Counted from the stretch's first letter, positions 42,752 to 52,627 are shown. The stretch: DNA of 64,000 bases from CBDFGQ01 sp965247295 (GCA_965247295.1 CBDFGQ010000006.1:372001-436000), one strand, 5' to 3'. Notes: generated from the sequence alone by a model not told the origin. Numbers and translations are program-made.

Positions 42752-45700
42752 TTAGGGGGCGGCTATCGTGGTGCTGGTCTTGCCCAGATTATTTGCCGGT
42801 ATCACCAGGTCTTTCACGTCTATCACCCCGTCCCCGTCGGCATCACCATACGGCAGGGTAAAGGTGGGCAGGACGACGGGTGCAGAACCTACCTGCAAGC
42901 CGGTGATGGTAACCGACAGGTAGCCTGGCGCCGTGAGGGTAACGTCGTAGGTGCCGAGAAGTATGGGAATATCGTACGATCCTGTGGCGTCCGCAAAGTG
43001 CAGTCCACCGTCCACGATCACGTATGCCCCCAGGCTGCTATCCCGCCCCTGTAGCAGAACCTGGCCCTGGATGCCGCTTAGAAAGTCCCCGCTGGTTAAC
43101 CTAAACTGGAACACGAACTCGGTGGGCGTGATCCCGCCGGGGGTGGTGCTGACATTAGCCACATGGTCCTGCGCCTGGACGGCCAGCGTGTAATCCCCGG
43201 TGACCAGCTGGGTGCCGTCCAGGGCGAAGGAGTTGGGGTCCGTTCTGCTGAACCCGGCCAGTACGTCCCCGGTGCTCCCGTCAGGCATGGTCAGGGTGGC
43301 CTTGGTGAGGTCTACCCCTGTGTGGCTGTCGGGTTCCACCTCGGAGAGCAGGGATGCCAGATCCGCGGCGGTGATAAACTTGTGCTCCGTCCCCTCGTTG
43401 TCGAAACTTATGCCGATGAAGGGACCCGGCCGCAGGTCGAAGGTGGGAGAAACGCCGTCGTTAAGCGCGTTGTCGAACTCCAACAGCAGGCTAACGGGCA
43501 CCAGCTTGCCGTCGCTGCCGTCGGGATCGCGGTTGCCGAGCGTGGCCCGGTTCCCAGCTAGATCCGTAACTGCGAGTCTCACGTTGACAAGGCCCCGCGG
43601 GCTCCCGACGAAGTTGAATATCTTAAGGGTGGCCTCCCACGTGTTGGTCCCGGTCAGCGTGAACTTGCCATCCAGGACCTCTTGAGTCTCGACGGTGCGG
43701 GTGGAGGCCTCCTCCAGCGTGTCGTCGGTCGCCTTCACCAGGTACCGGGCAGTCCCGGTAGGGGTGGTGGCGGCTTCACTGGTGACGGCTGTGATGACCA
43801 CTTCCCTGCGGCTGACCGGGCGGCTGGAGGCGTCCCCGACTATGGCCACCGTGAATGCGGGCGCCAGCTTGTCCAGCGCCGTAGGGGCATTTACGCCGGT
43901 GACAGTTGCACTTACGTTGGCCACAGGTGTGGCCAGGTCGGCCAGCGTGCCCACCAGCTCTATCTTGGGCCTGGCGTCGGTGGCCAGAGAGCTGGCGAGG
44001 GTAAGGAGCACGCCCTGCTCCTTCGTCGCCTCGCTCAGCTTGCCCACTTGCACGCTGACGGGCGCGCCGATACCCACGACGTTGAAGTCCCCGGTCGTCA
44101 CCGTAACGGGGTCAATAGGGCCGAGGCCATTGCCGACGCTGAAGATGACCGATATGTTGCTTGTGGCCGTTATCGAGAACCCCGAGCTTTCGATCACCGT
44201 GGCCAGGGTGGGGTTTTCGATGGTGTAGCCGTCCCCGCTGTCCCAGTCCAGGTCGGCCGCGCAGCCTGTCGTGCAGCCGCCTCCAGCTGTCGTGGCCGTT
44301 ATGCCCGTAAGCGTGAGCTGGGTCTCCGACGTGGGATTGGCAGCTACGGTGGCGGTCCAGCCACCGTCCACGTTGGTTACCTTGTCGTCCCTCCGGACTT
44401 TGCTGGTCTTGAAACTGGCGTTGCCGTCTATAAGCGTGGTGGACACCTGACTGTTGGCGCTAGTCGAGCTTCCCGTGAGGTCCACCGCCAGCCGGTCGTC
44501 TATCTTCCCCCCAGTCTTCGCGGGGATGGAGGCCAGCACCGGCGCGGTCGTGTCCACCTGGAACTCGAAGGGGTTGCCGGCCGTGCCTCGGACTGCTGGA
44601 TTCGCGTCCCCCTGGGTCTTCTGTATGGCGCTCCTGGTGTCCGTCGACTTGGGTGAGTTGCCCACCTTGTCGGTCACGGTCACGTGCCAGTTGTACTTTC
44701 CATCCGCTAGGTCCGCGGCGGGACTGGCGCTGAGCCTGAACCCGTTGGATATGGGGTCTGTCACCTGCGAGATGCTGAAGCCACCGGGGACTATGTTCAC
44801 CGCGCCTGCAATTCTGCCGGCACCTGTATACGTAACGGTAGCCCTCAAAGTAGGTCTTCTTACGCCGTTGATGCCCCTGTCCGCCGGCAGCTCCAGGGCG
44901 AGGACCGGGCCGGTGAGGTCTATGATCGCCGTTTTGGTCACGGTGGCCGGGTTGCCGCTGGCGTCCGCGGTGTCGTTATAGCTGACGGTGAGTGTCTCTC
45001 CATCGCTGACCGGCAGTATTCGCTCAAGGAAGAGGCCATCTTTCTGGGTGGTGGCGAGTCCCAGGTGGGCCGCCGCCCGCAGCACCCGGTTTCCGACGGA
45101 GGTGTCCGCGTCGGCCGTGTCCAGCGCCGCTTCTAGGTCAGCTATGGTAGTGATCCCCGTGATTAGGGCCGCGGACTTTATATCCAGGAAGTCCAAGAGG
45201 CTGAAGAGGGCGAAGGTGCCCGAGAACCTGTTGGTGGTCGCGGTCGTCTCGTCGCCGGTGCCCTTTCCATCGAGACCCTGGGCGATGGCGGTGGGGGTGA
45301 GCACGGTGACCAGGTCCTTTATCCTTTCCTTGACGTCGTAGTCGAACCGGATGACGACACTGTCGCCCTGGGCGACAAGCAGCGGGGGAGCTAAGGTGAT
45401 CAGGCCCGCGCCGGTGAAGGACTGGAGCACGATCCGGGAAACGCCGGCTTGACTGATCTTGGTAACGGCGCTCAGCGGGCTGTTTACCGAGGGATTCGCT
45501 TGGTCGTACTCGGAGAACTTGTAGGTAACTAAGATGTTGTTTCCGCCCACGCCATTCACGTCCGCACTGATGATGACCTTAGCGATGCCGTTGCCTGCGG
45601 CATTAAGTCCTATGCTTTGCGGGGCCACCGGGGTGCCCGACACCTTGACGGTCACGTCGCCGCTGTCCAGCACGCCGTCCAGCACCGACCCAGGTGCCTG

Positions 45701-46563
45701 GGTGGCATCCCGCGCCAGCTTTGTCAAGTTTAGGGTCTGAAAGTCGTTGTAGGTGACCGTAATGATATCGCCGGAGGTAACGCCCGTGTAAGTTATGATG
45801 TTCGGCGTCACCCCCGTGTTGATACCCGTAAAAACTGCAGCTGTTTGAGCGGTCTGGAAGTTAATGTCCTCTACACTCGCCGCGCCGTTCCCGCTGCGGT
45901 CCGTCAGCGTTGCCGATATGGTAGCGCCTCCAGTCCCAACTGGTGTACCAACAACTGGTAAACCACCAGGGTCACCGGTCAGTACGGCGATGGTGTCGAC
46001 CACTATGCCGGTAACGAAACCATCGAACTTGTCGGTCCGCGAAATCTCTCCCTCGAGTATAGTGGAGCCAGCGGTAAGGTCCGCGCTGGAGATGTCGCCC
46101 CCGATGGTAATGCGCGCCACGCCCTTCCTGACGCTGCTGAGGTCGCTGTCCTCTACGGTGAACCTGACGACGTTGAAATCGCCCGACTGGACGACGGGGC
46201 CCCGGTCGGAGTAGTACCGTACCCCTAGCAGGCTGCTGAAAAACTCTGAGGTCTACTCAGGACTCAAAGCGGGTCGACGATAAGCGACGCCACATTGCGC
46301 TTCCTGCACCAATAGCTCTAAACAAACTATGATATGACGGATATCGTTGGACTACTTGACGCTCCACCCACCACGTCTGTACGCCTTGCCCTTTTTCCGC
46401 AGCCTGCTAGGGTCATGGCCCCGCCGGCCAGTCTTACTACCCCCGTCACGGAACCACTGGGGGCCCCGCCGGGGCGGGCCAGAAGGTAGCTGACGGTGAG
46501 GGCCGAGGCCACCGCCGCCAGCAACACGAATAGGGCAACCAGCTTGAGCGCCCTGGTATTCAT
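42752..46563 (-). pseudogene. Very large exported dockerin-like protein, split by a MITE
   Basis: The 5' piece (46563 to 46407) encodes a signal peptide (LVALFVLLAAVASALTVSYL) and VTGVVRLAGGAMTL. The rest (46224 to 42752) carries on V-R-Y-Y-S-D-R-G-P and runs 1150 residues: repeated Ig/cadherin-like segments (SGDIITVTYNDFQ, GETLTVSYNDTADASGNPAT), then a carboxypeptidase-regulatory-like part (GTYDVTLTAPGYLSVTITGL), and finally a dockerin-type Ca loop (DADGDGVIDVKDL). Removing the MITE and one CTAG joins the parts exactly in frame as 1209 residues. A GTG at 46120 could start a shorter product without a signal. The intact form would be an extracellular adhesin or scaffold. Confidence 0.82.
46229..46406. 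mobile_element. 178-bp MITE with IS5-type ends
   Basis: Inverted ends CAGGCTGCTGAAAAACTC (left) and, from the right inward, CAGGCTGCGGAAAAAGGG, flanked by CTAG on both sides (46225-46228, 46407-46410). No coding capacity. The ends match those of the IS at 22888-24255: its left end resembles the IS right end (AAAAACTCT) and its right end the IS left end (AAAGGG). It is thus an inverted relative, probably an internal-deletion derivative moved by that transposase. Confidence 0.85.
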
Positions 46564-46619
46564 CGAGTGCTCCTAAGGACCCCATTGTATCCCCTGGATT
46601 GAAACCGGGGAGCCTGGCG

Positions 46620-47177
46620 CTACTCTGCCTGTGGGGGGACAAAGGGATAGGGTATGGGCTTGCCGTCTCTAAGGGGAAGTGCTACGGTGGCCGTGCCGGG
46701 CATGCTTTCGATGCCGTCCTGGGTCTTCATGCCGATCTCCAGGTCCACGATCCCCATGCCCCCCTTTTCCTTTTTGCCCGTGACCCTGCCCCACATAATC
46801 AGGATGTCCCCCGGAAGCAGCATCGCCCGGTGCTCGAAGGATGCCTTCCAGGGCCAGCCGTCGGGAAGAGTCCAGTCCTTGAGGTACTGGGGCACCACGC
46901 TTTGCTTCCATGACCCCTGCACCAGGACGCTGGGAAGCTTATCGTGATTTATGGCGAAGTCCAGGTCATAGTGGATACGGTGCCAGTTCTCGATGGCGGC
47001 GCTCCAGCGGAACAGATGAGTGGGCGTGGGCTGGTAGGTGTACTTGGGCAACTCCATGCCCTCGTACACGTCCTCGTAGTAAAGCTGCCGCTTGTCTCGA
47101 AGCTCCTCGGCGGTGGGCTTCTCGTTGTGCTTCAGAATCTCCGATGGCGGAAGTTTCAGGATCGCTTCAAGTTCCAT
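46620..47177 (-). CDS. MaoC-like hot-dog dehydratase subunit
   Basis: The protein reads VYEGMELPKYTYQPTPTHLFRWSAAIENWHRIHYDLDFA and LPSVLVQGSWKQSVVPQYLKDW, the hydratase-type hot-dog pattern with Asp/His (HYD) near residue 70. MLLPGDILIMWGRVTGK follows. It is one half of a two-subunit (R)-specific acyl-CoA hydratase or dehydratase. The partner, 72 bases upstream, has the FAS1-like N-terminal domain. The pair probably hydrates or dehydrates a CoA or carrier thioester. It ends close to the start of the MITE-split gene. Confidence 0.82.
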   Translation of the reverse strand: MELEAILKLPPSEILKHNEKPTAEELRDKRQLYYEDVYEGMELPKYTYQPTPTHLFRWSAAIENWHRIHYDLDFAINHDKLPSVLVQGSWKQSVVPQYLKDWTLPDGWPWKASFEHRAMLLPGDILIMWGRVTGKKEKGGMGIVDLEIGMKTQDGIESMPGTATVALPLRDGKPIPYPFVPPQAE

Positions 47178-47248
47178 GGCTCTAGCCGGTCCTCTCTTCC
47201 GGTATTTAATAACTTTGCCTGCCGTGAATCAGGCGCCGTCGTGGTTGG

Positions 47249-47800
47249 TTATCGCCTTATGGAGGAAGCTCGTGTGATGCACAGCACCTCTCCCTTTTGG
47301 TTGTGGAAGGTGGTCTCCCTCGTCACTATCAAGAAGGGGCTTCCGTCGCGCCCCAGCCGCTCCCGGATGTCGGCGTACTTGTTGCGGAAATAAACCTTAT
47401 CGCCAATACTGGGATACCTGTAGAGTTCGAGCTCGTTGCCCGCGTTGAGGGTCCTAACGAGATTGGTCGGTATGGGAGGCAGCTCTCCCTCCCTGCTGAC
47501 TCCGCCGATGCCATCGGACCTGGGGTTCTCCTGAAAGGCCGCGGTTATCGGGTCCCCTGCCGATGGAGATAGCCTGCTGGACATGTAGCTGACCATTATT
47601 GGAGGCACGATGATCTCACCGTAACGGGTGCTCCTGGCGAAATCCTCGTCCCAGTATCTGGGGTCCGGGTCCATGACCGCCTGGGTAAAGCGTCTCAGGT
47701 ACTCTGCGTCCACCACTCCCCAGCATTCAACCAGTTCCCCCTCCACGCCGATCATCCCTTTAACCTCGGGTGTAAGGGCCGTCGTGGTTTCCGGGGCCAT
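47249..47800 (-). CDS. FAS1-like hot-dog dehydratase subunit (MaoC N-terminal type)
   Basis: The 183-residue protein (VVDAEYLRRFTQAVMDPDPRYWDEDFARSTRYGEIIVPPIMV) is the N-terminal hot-dog half of MaoC-type dehydratases, where the first subunit keeps the fold and the second the catalytic pair. RTLNAGNELELYRYPSIGDKVYFRNKYADIRER and the Thr/Phe-rich end are normal. It precedes its partner in the same operon. Substrate unknown. Confidence 0.82.
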   Translation of the reverse strand: MAPETTTALTPEVKGMIGVEGELVECWGVVDAEYLRRFTQAVMDPDPRYWDEDFARSTRYGEIIVPPIMVSYMSSRLSPSAGDPITAAFQENPRSDGIGGVSREGELPPIPTNLVRTLNAGNELELYRYPSIGDKVYFRNKYADIRERLGRDGSPFLIVTRETTFHNQKGEVLCITRASSIRR

Positions 47801-48014
47801 TGCCTCGACCTCCTCGTTCCCCCACTGGCCGCTGGCCTTTGGAACAACAACCTGTACCTACGGCCAATCCCCCCGCGGATGCCCAAAATGCCGCAAGCTG
47901 ATACTACCTCACCGGTGCGGCTCAGTCAAGGGAAATCCCACCGGCACGCCACGTGGCGGTGGCGAATGGCGGGGCTATCATGTCGCTGCCCATCCAGGTT
48001 ATAATGAGGGAGCA

Positions 48015-48091
48015 CGGGGCGTAGCGCAGTTCGGTAGCGCGCCACGTTCGGGACGTGGAGGTCCTGGGTTCAAGTCCCAGCGCCCCGACCA
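48015..48091 (+). tRNA. tRNA-Pro (anticodon CGG)
   Basis: Perfect cloverleaf: acceptor CGGGGCG with CGCCCCG, D arm GCGC-AGTTCGGTA-GCGC, anticodon arm CCACG-TTCGGGA-CGTGG with CGG in the loop, T arm CTGGG-TTCAAGT-CCCAG, discriminator A and an encoded CCA. It is on the plus strand, 300 bases before nusA. Confidence 0.95.
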
Positions 48092-48163
48092 ATGGACTTG
48101 ATGCCGTGTCCAGGGACGGAAGCAATAAAAGTTGCAGGGCTGGTTGGTGCCCCGGGATGCAGT

Positions 48164-48192
48164 TTGCAACCCACTGTCCCGGATGGTATACT
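48164..48192 (+). promoter_or_regulatory. Sigma-70-type promoter ahead of the nusA operon
   Basis: TTGCAA (48164-48169) and TATACT (48187-48192) are spaced by 17 bases, close to consensus. Transcription would start near 48199, about 60 bases before an intrinsic terminator at 48261 and 200 bases before nusA. Confidence 0.6.
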
Positions 48193-48260
48193 ACAGCTGA
48201 AATTGCTTTCCGCTGGAGCGTTGTATAACGATCCGATGGAAAGTCCCCGTCGTACTGAGG

Positions 48261-48285
48261 CCCCGACACTTCGGGGCTTCTTGTT
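48261..48285 (+). terminator. Intrinsic terminator in the nusA leader
   Basis: GCCCCGA pairs with TCGGGGC around CACT (48261-48278), followed by TTCTTGTT. It lies between a good promoter and nusA, so it could act as an attenuator or end a small RNA of about 85 nt. It could also terminate transcripts from the tRNA side. Confidence 0.65.
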
Positions 48286-48396
48286 AGATTGGGTATGATG
48301 CAGGGGAGGCATGCAACACTCTGGTCGGTGGGGGCCACGGGCAAGTGGGGCGAGGGCTTGTAGTAGCCAAAAGCCTTGGTGGGAGTTGATGAGGCT

Positions 48397-50055
48397 ATGA
48401 AGAGTGACTTTTTGATAGCGTTGACCCAGTTGGCGTCGGAGAGACATCTGCCCAGAGAGCAGGTTTTGCAAGCCATTGAGGCGGCGTTGGCCTCAGCATT
48501 CAAGAAGGATAGCCAGGGCGGGGGGCAGAATGTCTCGGTCAAGCTTAATCCGAACAACGGCGAGGTCAACGTCTACGCCACCAAGACGGTTGTCGAGGAA
48601 GTCGAGGACCCCAGGAGGGAGATAGACCTTGCGGAGGCCCGAAAGCTAAAGGCGGATGCCGTCCTCGGCGATGAGGTGCCCATCGAGGCGTTGCCCCATC
48701 AGGTCAGCCGCATAGGCGCGCAGACGGCCAAGCAGGTGGTACTCCAGCGCCTCAGGGAGGTGGAGCGGGAGCTGGTCTACCAGGAGTTCATCCAGCGCAC
48801 CGAAGATGTCATCTCTGGCGTGGTGGCCCAGATCGAGTCGGGAAGGGTGGTGATTCTGGACCTGGGCCGCGCCCAGGCGATTCTCCCTCCCGAAGAGCAG
48901 GTCCCCACTGAACGGTACCGGAAAGGGCAGCGGCTCAAGCTATACGTACTGGACGTGCGACGCACCTCCAAAGGCCCGGAAATCCTGGTGTCCCGGAGCG
49001 ACCGGAACCTGTTGAGACGCCTCTTCGAAATTGAGGTGCCCGAGGTATTTAACGGTATCGTGGAGATCAAGGAGATCGCCAGGGAGGCGGGATTCAGGAG
49101 CAAGGTGGCCGTTGTGTCCAAGCAGGAGGGCATCGACCCTGTGGGCTCCTGTATAGGGATGCGGGGCAACCGCATTCAAAGCATCGTAAATGAACTCCAG
49201 GGGGAAAAGATCGACGTCGTCCGGTGGGATAAGAATCCCAAAGTGCTCATCGCCAACGCCCTCAGCCCCTCGGAAGTGGTGCACGTGGAGATCGACGAAG
49301 AGGCGGGAACGGCGCTGGTGGTAGTGCCGGAACGGCAGCTGTCCCTGGCCATCGGCAAGGAGGGCCAGAACGCTCGCCTGGGTGCCAAGCTTACCGGCTG
49401 CCGGCTCGATATCAAGAGTATGAGCGAGTGGGAGGCGATGAGGGCCGAGCGACAGGCCGAGGAGGAGGCTAAACGGGCCGTAGCCAGGGGCGAGGTGGTA
49501 GTCGCCGATGTGGCAAAGGAACCCGTTTTGGTAGAGGCCGAGGCGGTCCTGGCCGAGGCCCAGGTCGAGGTTGTGATCCCCGTTACCGAGGTAGAAGCAC
49601 CGGTAGAGGAGGAAGCGGCCCCGGTTCCTCAGGAGATTGAAGAGTCCGTGGCCCAGGAGACCAGCGCTCCGGTACTGAGCCCCGAAGAGGAGATGGCCCT
49701 TTTGGCGCTCGCGGAGGAGGGCCTGACAACAGGGGAAGCGGAAGAGGAAGAAGAGGAGGAGGAAGAAGGGGAGGAGGTAGGGGTGGATCCAGATGTCTGG
49801 AAGGTAGTTGTGCCCGCGGCCCAGGGCACGGGCCAGATACGCTTCGCAGAAGACATTATAGGTGAGTGGCGCGGGCGAGGTCGCAGGGAGAAAAGGGGCA
49901 AGCGAAGCCCCCAGGCAGGCGGTGCAAGAGGCCGGAGGGGTGGCGGTCCCGGTGGTCCCGGCCGTCCCGGCGGTCCTGGTGCTCCCGGCCGTCCTGGTGC
50001 TCCCGGCCGTCCTGGTGGTCCCGCCGGTCAGCCTTCCCAGGGAGTCAGCCGGTAG
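48397..50055 (+). CDS. nusA: Transcription factor NusA with acidic and Gly/Pro/Arg-rich C-terminal tail
   Basis: The NusA core is complete: N-terminal RNA-polymerase-binding domain (ALTQLASERHLPREQVLQAI), S1 domain (VISGVVAQIESGRVVILDLG), KH1 (SKVAVVSKQEGIDPVGSCIGMRGNRIQ) and KH2 (ERQLSLAIGKEGQNARLGAKL). From about residue 350 an Ala/Glu/Val-rich, highly acidic stretch of about 120 residues ends in EEEEEEEEGEE. A basic region (RGRGRREKRGKR) and a collagen-like run of G-x-P repeats (PGRPGGPGAPG) finish the protein. NusA controls pausing, termination and antitermination. It heads nusA-ylxR-infB-rbfA-truB. The usual rimP is not directly upstream. An upstream TTG at 48376 is possible as start. 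Confidence 0.93.
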   Translation: MKSDFLIALTQLASERHLPREQVLQAIEAALASAFKKDSQGGGQNVSVKLNPNNGEVNVYATKTVVEEVEDPRREIDLAEARKLKADAVLGDEVPIEALPHQVSRIGAQTAKQVVLQRLREVERELVYQEFIQRTEDVISGVVAQIESGRVVILDLGRAQAILPPEEQVPTERYRKGQRLKLYVLDVRRTSKGPEILVSRSDRNLLRRLFEIEVPEVFNGIVEIKEIAREAGFRSKVAVVSKQEGIDPVGSCIGMRGNRIQSIVNELQGEKIDVVRWDKNPKVLIANALSPSEVVHVEIDEEAGTALVVVPERQLSLAIGKEGQNARLGAKLTGCRLDIKSMSEWEAMRAERQAEEEAKRAVARGEVVVADVAKEPVLVEAEAVLAEAQVEVVIPVTEVEAPVEEEAAPVPQEIEESVAQETSAPVLSPEEEMALLALAEEGLTTGEAEEEEEEEEEGEEVGVDPDVWKVVVPAAQGTGQIRFAEDIIGEWRGRGRREKRGKRSPQAGGARGRRGGGPGGPGRPGGPGAPGRPGAPGRPGGPAGQPSQGVSR

Positions 50056-50076
50056 CTCCGGACCGGGGGGAGGCAT

Positions 50077-50376
50077 TTGGCGAGGGGAACTGATATACCT
50101 ATCCGAAGTTGTGCTGCCTGCGGGCAGAGGCTGCCCAAGAGACAGCTGATAAGGATAGTGCGCGGTCTTAGCGGGAAAGTGGACGTGGACACCACGGGGA
50201 AACTGGCTGGCAGGGGCGCATACCTCTGCAACACCGAGTTGTGCTGGACGGAGGGATTAAGCAAGGGCCGGCTGGATCGTGCTCTGCGAACTTCGTTGTC
50301 CCAAGGAAACAGGGAGTCGCTTCTCACCCATTACCAAGAGCATCTTAAACCGTCGATGGTAGGAGAAACAGTATGA
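50077..50376 (+). CDS. ylxR: YlxR-family (DUF448) RNA-binding protein
   Basis: RSCAACGQRLPKRQLIRIVRG is the YlxR start (C-x2-C form), with KLAGRGAYLC and the closing helix after it. It is a small nucleic-acid-binding protein always placed between nusA and infB. The TTG start has GGGGGGAGG upstream. Its stop overlaps the infB ATG (ATGA). Confidence 0.9.
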   Translation: MARGTDIPIRSCAACGQRLPKRQLIRIVRGLSGKVDVDTTGKLAGRGAYLCNTELCWTEGLSKGRLDRALRTSLSQGNRESLLTHYQEHLKPSMVGETV

Positions 50377-52193
50377 GCGTGGAGGGACGACCGCCCGCCG
50401 TCAGGTCTGAAAAGAAGGCCTCTGGCCGTAAGGCCGCTCCCAAGACCATAGCGCTTCCTGCCACCCTCAGTGTTAAGGAGCTGGCCGACCTCACACACAT
50501 AGCCCCCATCGACGCCATAAAGCAGCTCATGCGCAACGGAATTATGGTCACCATGAACCAAGTGATAGACTTCCAACTGGCCAACGTGGTGACCTCCGCA
50601 TTCGGCGTTAGGGTCAAGATGGAGGATGGGCCCGAGCCGGCTGCGGGCACGGCCCCAACAACTGTGGCGGAGGTGGATGCCGAACAGCTTGTCCCACGCC
50701 CTCCCGTGGTGACCATACTCGGGCACGTGGACCACGGTAAGACCACTCTGCTGGACACTATTCGCAAGAGCCGCGTCGCAGAGAGCGAGGTAGGCAGCAT
50801 AACCCAGCACATTGGGGCTTACCAGGTAAAGTACAAGGACCGGGATATCACCTTCCTGGATACCCCCGGCCACGAGGCTTTCACCGCCATCAGGGCCAGG
50901 GGCGCTCGCGTAACCGACATCGCGGTGCTGGTGGTGGCTGCCGACGACGGGGTGATGCAGCAGACCATAGAGGCCCTGGACCATGCCAAGGCGGCCAACG
51001 TGCCCATAGTGGTGGCGATCAACAAGATAGACAAGCCAGAAAGCGACCTAGAGAGGACCAAGCGTCAGCTTGGTGAGCAGGGCCTGGTGCTGGAAGAGTG
51101 GGGTGGGGATGTCATCACCGTTCCTATATCTGCCGTCCGGGGAGACGGAACCGAGGACCTTCTGGAAAACATACATGTAGTGGCGGAGCTGGCGGAGCTA
51201 AAGGCCGATCCCCACCGCCCGGCTACCGGGGTAGTCATCGAGGCCAAGCTGGACAGGACACGAGGGTCCTTGGCTACCGTGCTCGTACAAAACGGCACCC
51301 TTATGGTAGGTGATAATGTGCTGGCAGGTACAGCCTGGGGACGGGTGAGGGCAATGGCAAGCGACGTCGGTAAGCGCGTTAAGGAAGCCACACCCTCGGT
51401 GCCGGTGGAAGTGATGGGCTTCAATTCTCTCCCGGAAGCGGGGGACGTTTTTGTCGTGATTCCCAGTAACAAGTCCCCCAGGGACATGGCCGCCGAAAGG
51501 CTGCGGCAGAAGGAGACGGAGCGCTCCAGTATGCGGGCCTTGACCCTCGAAGAGGTCTACTCCGGGATCAACTCTGGGGAAGTCAAGGAACTCAATCTGG
51601 TGATCAAAGCCGATGTACAGGGCAGCGTAGAGGCCGTGGTGGCGGCCTTGGAACGCCTGAATGATGAGCATGCCAAGGTGCGGGTGCTTCACGCCGGAAG
51701 CGGCGCCATCAGTGAGAGCGATGTGCTGTTGGCCAGCGCTTCCCAGGCCATTGTAATCGGGTTCGGCATCTCAATGCAGCCAGGGGTCGAACGCCTGGCT
51801 GAGAGAGAGGCTGTGGAGATACGGCATTACGACATCATCTATCATCTGATAGAGGATGTTGAGAAGGCCCTTCAGGGTATTCTGGAAGCGACTTACAGGG
51901 AAGTCGTGCAGGGCCACGCTGAGGTCAGGACCGTTTTCCCTCTCGGTGGGGGCCGAGGCACGATAGCGGGATGTAGGGTGGCGGATGGCCGTATAAACAG
52001 AGGGGGGATGGTGCGGGTGCTTCGCGACGGCCAGGTTGTCCACGAGGGGAGCATCTCCAGTCTCCGGCACTTCAAGGAAGAGGTGGTCGAAATGACCGCG
52101 GGTTACGAGTGTGGTGTGGGCCTCGCGGGCTACGGCGATTTCCAAGAAGGCGACGTGTTGGAGACCTATCGCAGGGAGAAGGGTAGGGCTTAG
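50373..52193 (+). CDS. infB: Translation initiation factor IF-2
   Basis: The G-domain motifs are all present: GHVDHGKTT (G1), DTPGHEAF (G3), NKID (G4). The IF2 N-terminal fold (LPATLSVKELADLTHIAPIDAIKQLMRNGI) precedes them, and domains II-IV follow (AEVRTVFPLGGGRGTIAGCRV near the C-terminus). At 606 residues it lacks the long N-terminal extension of many IF-2 proteins; this short form is normal for several phyla. It recruits initiator tRNA to the 30S subunit in a GTP-dependent way. The start overlaps the ylxR stop by four bases, indicating coupled translation. Confidence 0.95.
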   Translation: MSVEGRPPAVRSEKKASGRKAAPKTIALPATLSVKELADLTHIAPIDAIKQLMRNGIMVTMNQVIDFQLANVVTSAFGVRVKMEDGPEPAAGTAPTTVAEVDAEQLVPRPPVVTILGHVDHGKTTLLDTIRKSRVAESEVGSITQHIGAYQVKYKDRDITFLDTPGHEAFTAIRARGARVTDIAVLVVAADDGVMQQTIEALDHAKAANVPIVVAINKIDKPESDLERTKRQLGEQGLVLEEWGGDVITVPISAVRGDGTEDLLENIHVVAELAELKADPHRPATGVVIEAKLDRTRGSLATVLVQNGTLMVGDNVLAGTAWGRVRAMASDVGKRVKEATPSVPVEVMGFNSLPEAGDVFVVIPSNKSPRDMAAERLRQKETERSSMRALTLEEVYSGINSGEVKELNLVIKADVQGSVEAVVAALERLNDEHAKVRVLHAGSGAISESDVLLASASQAIVIGFGISMQPGVERLAEREAVEIRHYDIIYHLIEDVEKALQGILEATYREVVQGHAEVRTVFPLGGGRGTIAGCRVADGRINRGGMVRVLRDGQVVHEGSISSLRHFKEEVVEMTAGYECGVGLAGYGDFQEGDVLETYRREKGRA

Positions 52194-52261
52194 AAGACCC
52201 TATCTCGTGGGACCCTCCCTGGTGTCCTCCCGCTAGACCCCACCAATGGGGGTTAACTTTC

Positions 52262-52627
52262 GTGAGCAGACGCACCGAGCGAATCAACGGCCTCTTACGC
52301 CAGGAAATCAGCCAGCTCCTCTCCCGCGAACTGAATGATCCAAGGTTATCGGGCGTGGTCAGCATTACCCGAGTTGAGACCTCCGCCGATATCGGCCATG
52401 CCCGCATATATGTTAGCGTCCTGGGCAGTCGAGATGACAAGCAGACGGTGCTGAGGGGCATCAACTCCGCCGCCGGCTTCATGCGGAGGGAGCTACGAGA
52501 CCGTCTTTCCCTCAGGTACATCCCCGCGCTGAATTTCATCCTTGATGAGTCCATAGAGGAAGCGGAACACATTTTTGAGCTCATGGACAAACTGGCCTTG
52601 GAGGGCAGTGATCAACAGCTTTCTTAA
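52262..52627 (+). CDS. rbfA: Ribosome-binding factor A
   Basis: A KH-like fold: RTERINGLLRQEISQLLSRELNDPRLSGVVSITRVETSADIGHARIYVSV, then LRRELRDRLSLRYIPALNFILDESIEEAEHIFELM with the family's R-x-P-x-L-x-F motif. 121 residues, normal. It helps mature the 3' domain of the 30S subunit. A GTG start; it overlaps truB. Confidence 0.93.
   Translation: MSRRTERINGLLRQEISQLLSRELNDPRLSGVVSITRVETSADIGHARIYVSVLGSRDDKQTVLRGINSAAGFMRRELRDRLSLRYIPALNFILDESIEEAEHIFELMDKLALEGSDQQLS

Noticed and set aside
48092..48165. SRP (4.5S) RNA-like words (GGGACGGAAGCA, GTGCCCCGGGATG) after tRNA-Pro
   Set aside because: The invariant helix-8 sequence around the GGAA tetraloop (CAGG-x-CCGGAAGGAAGCAGC) is not matched and I could not build the closing stem.
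48940..50076. A 378-residue open frame opposite nusA
   Set aside because: It is the complement of a well-supported gene, dominated by composition bias from the repeat tail.
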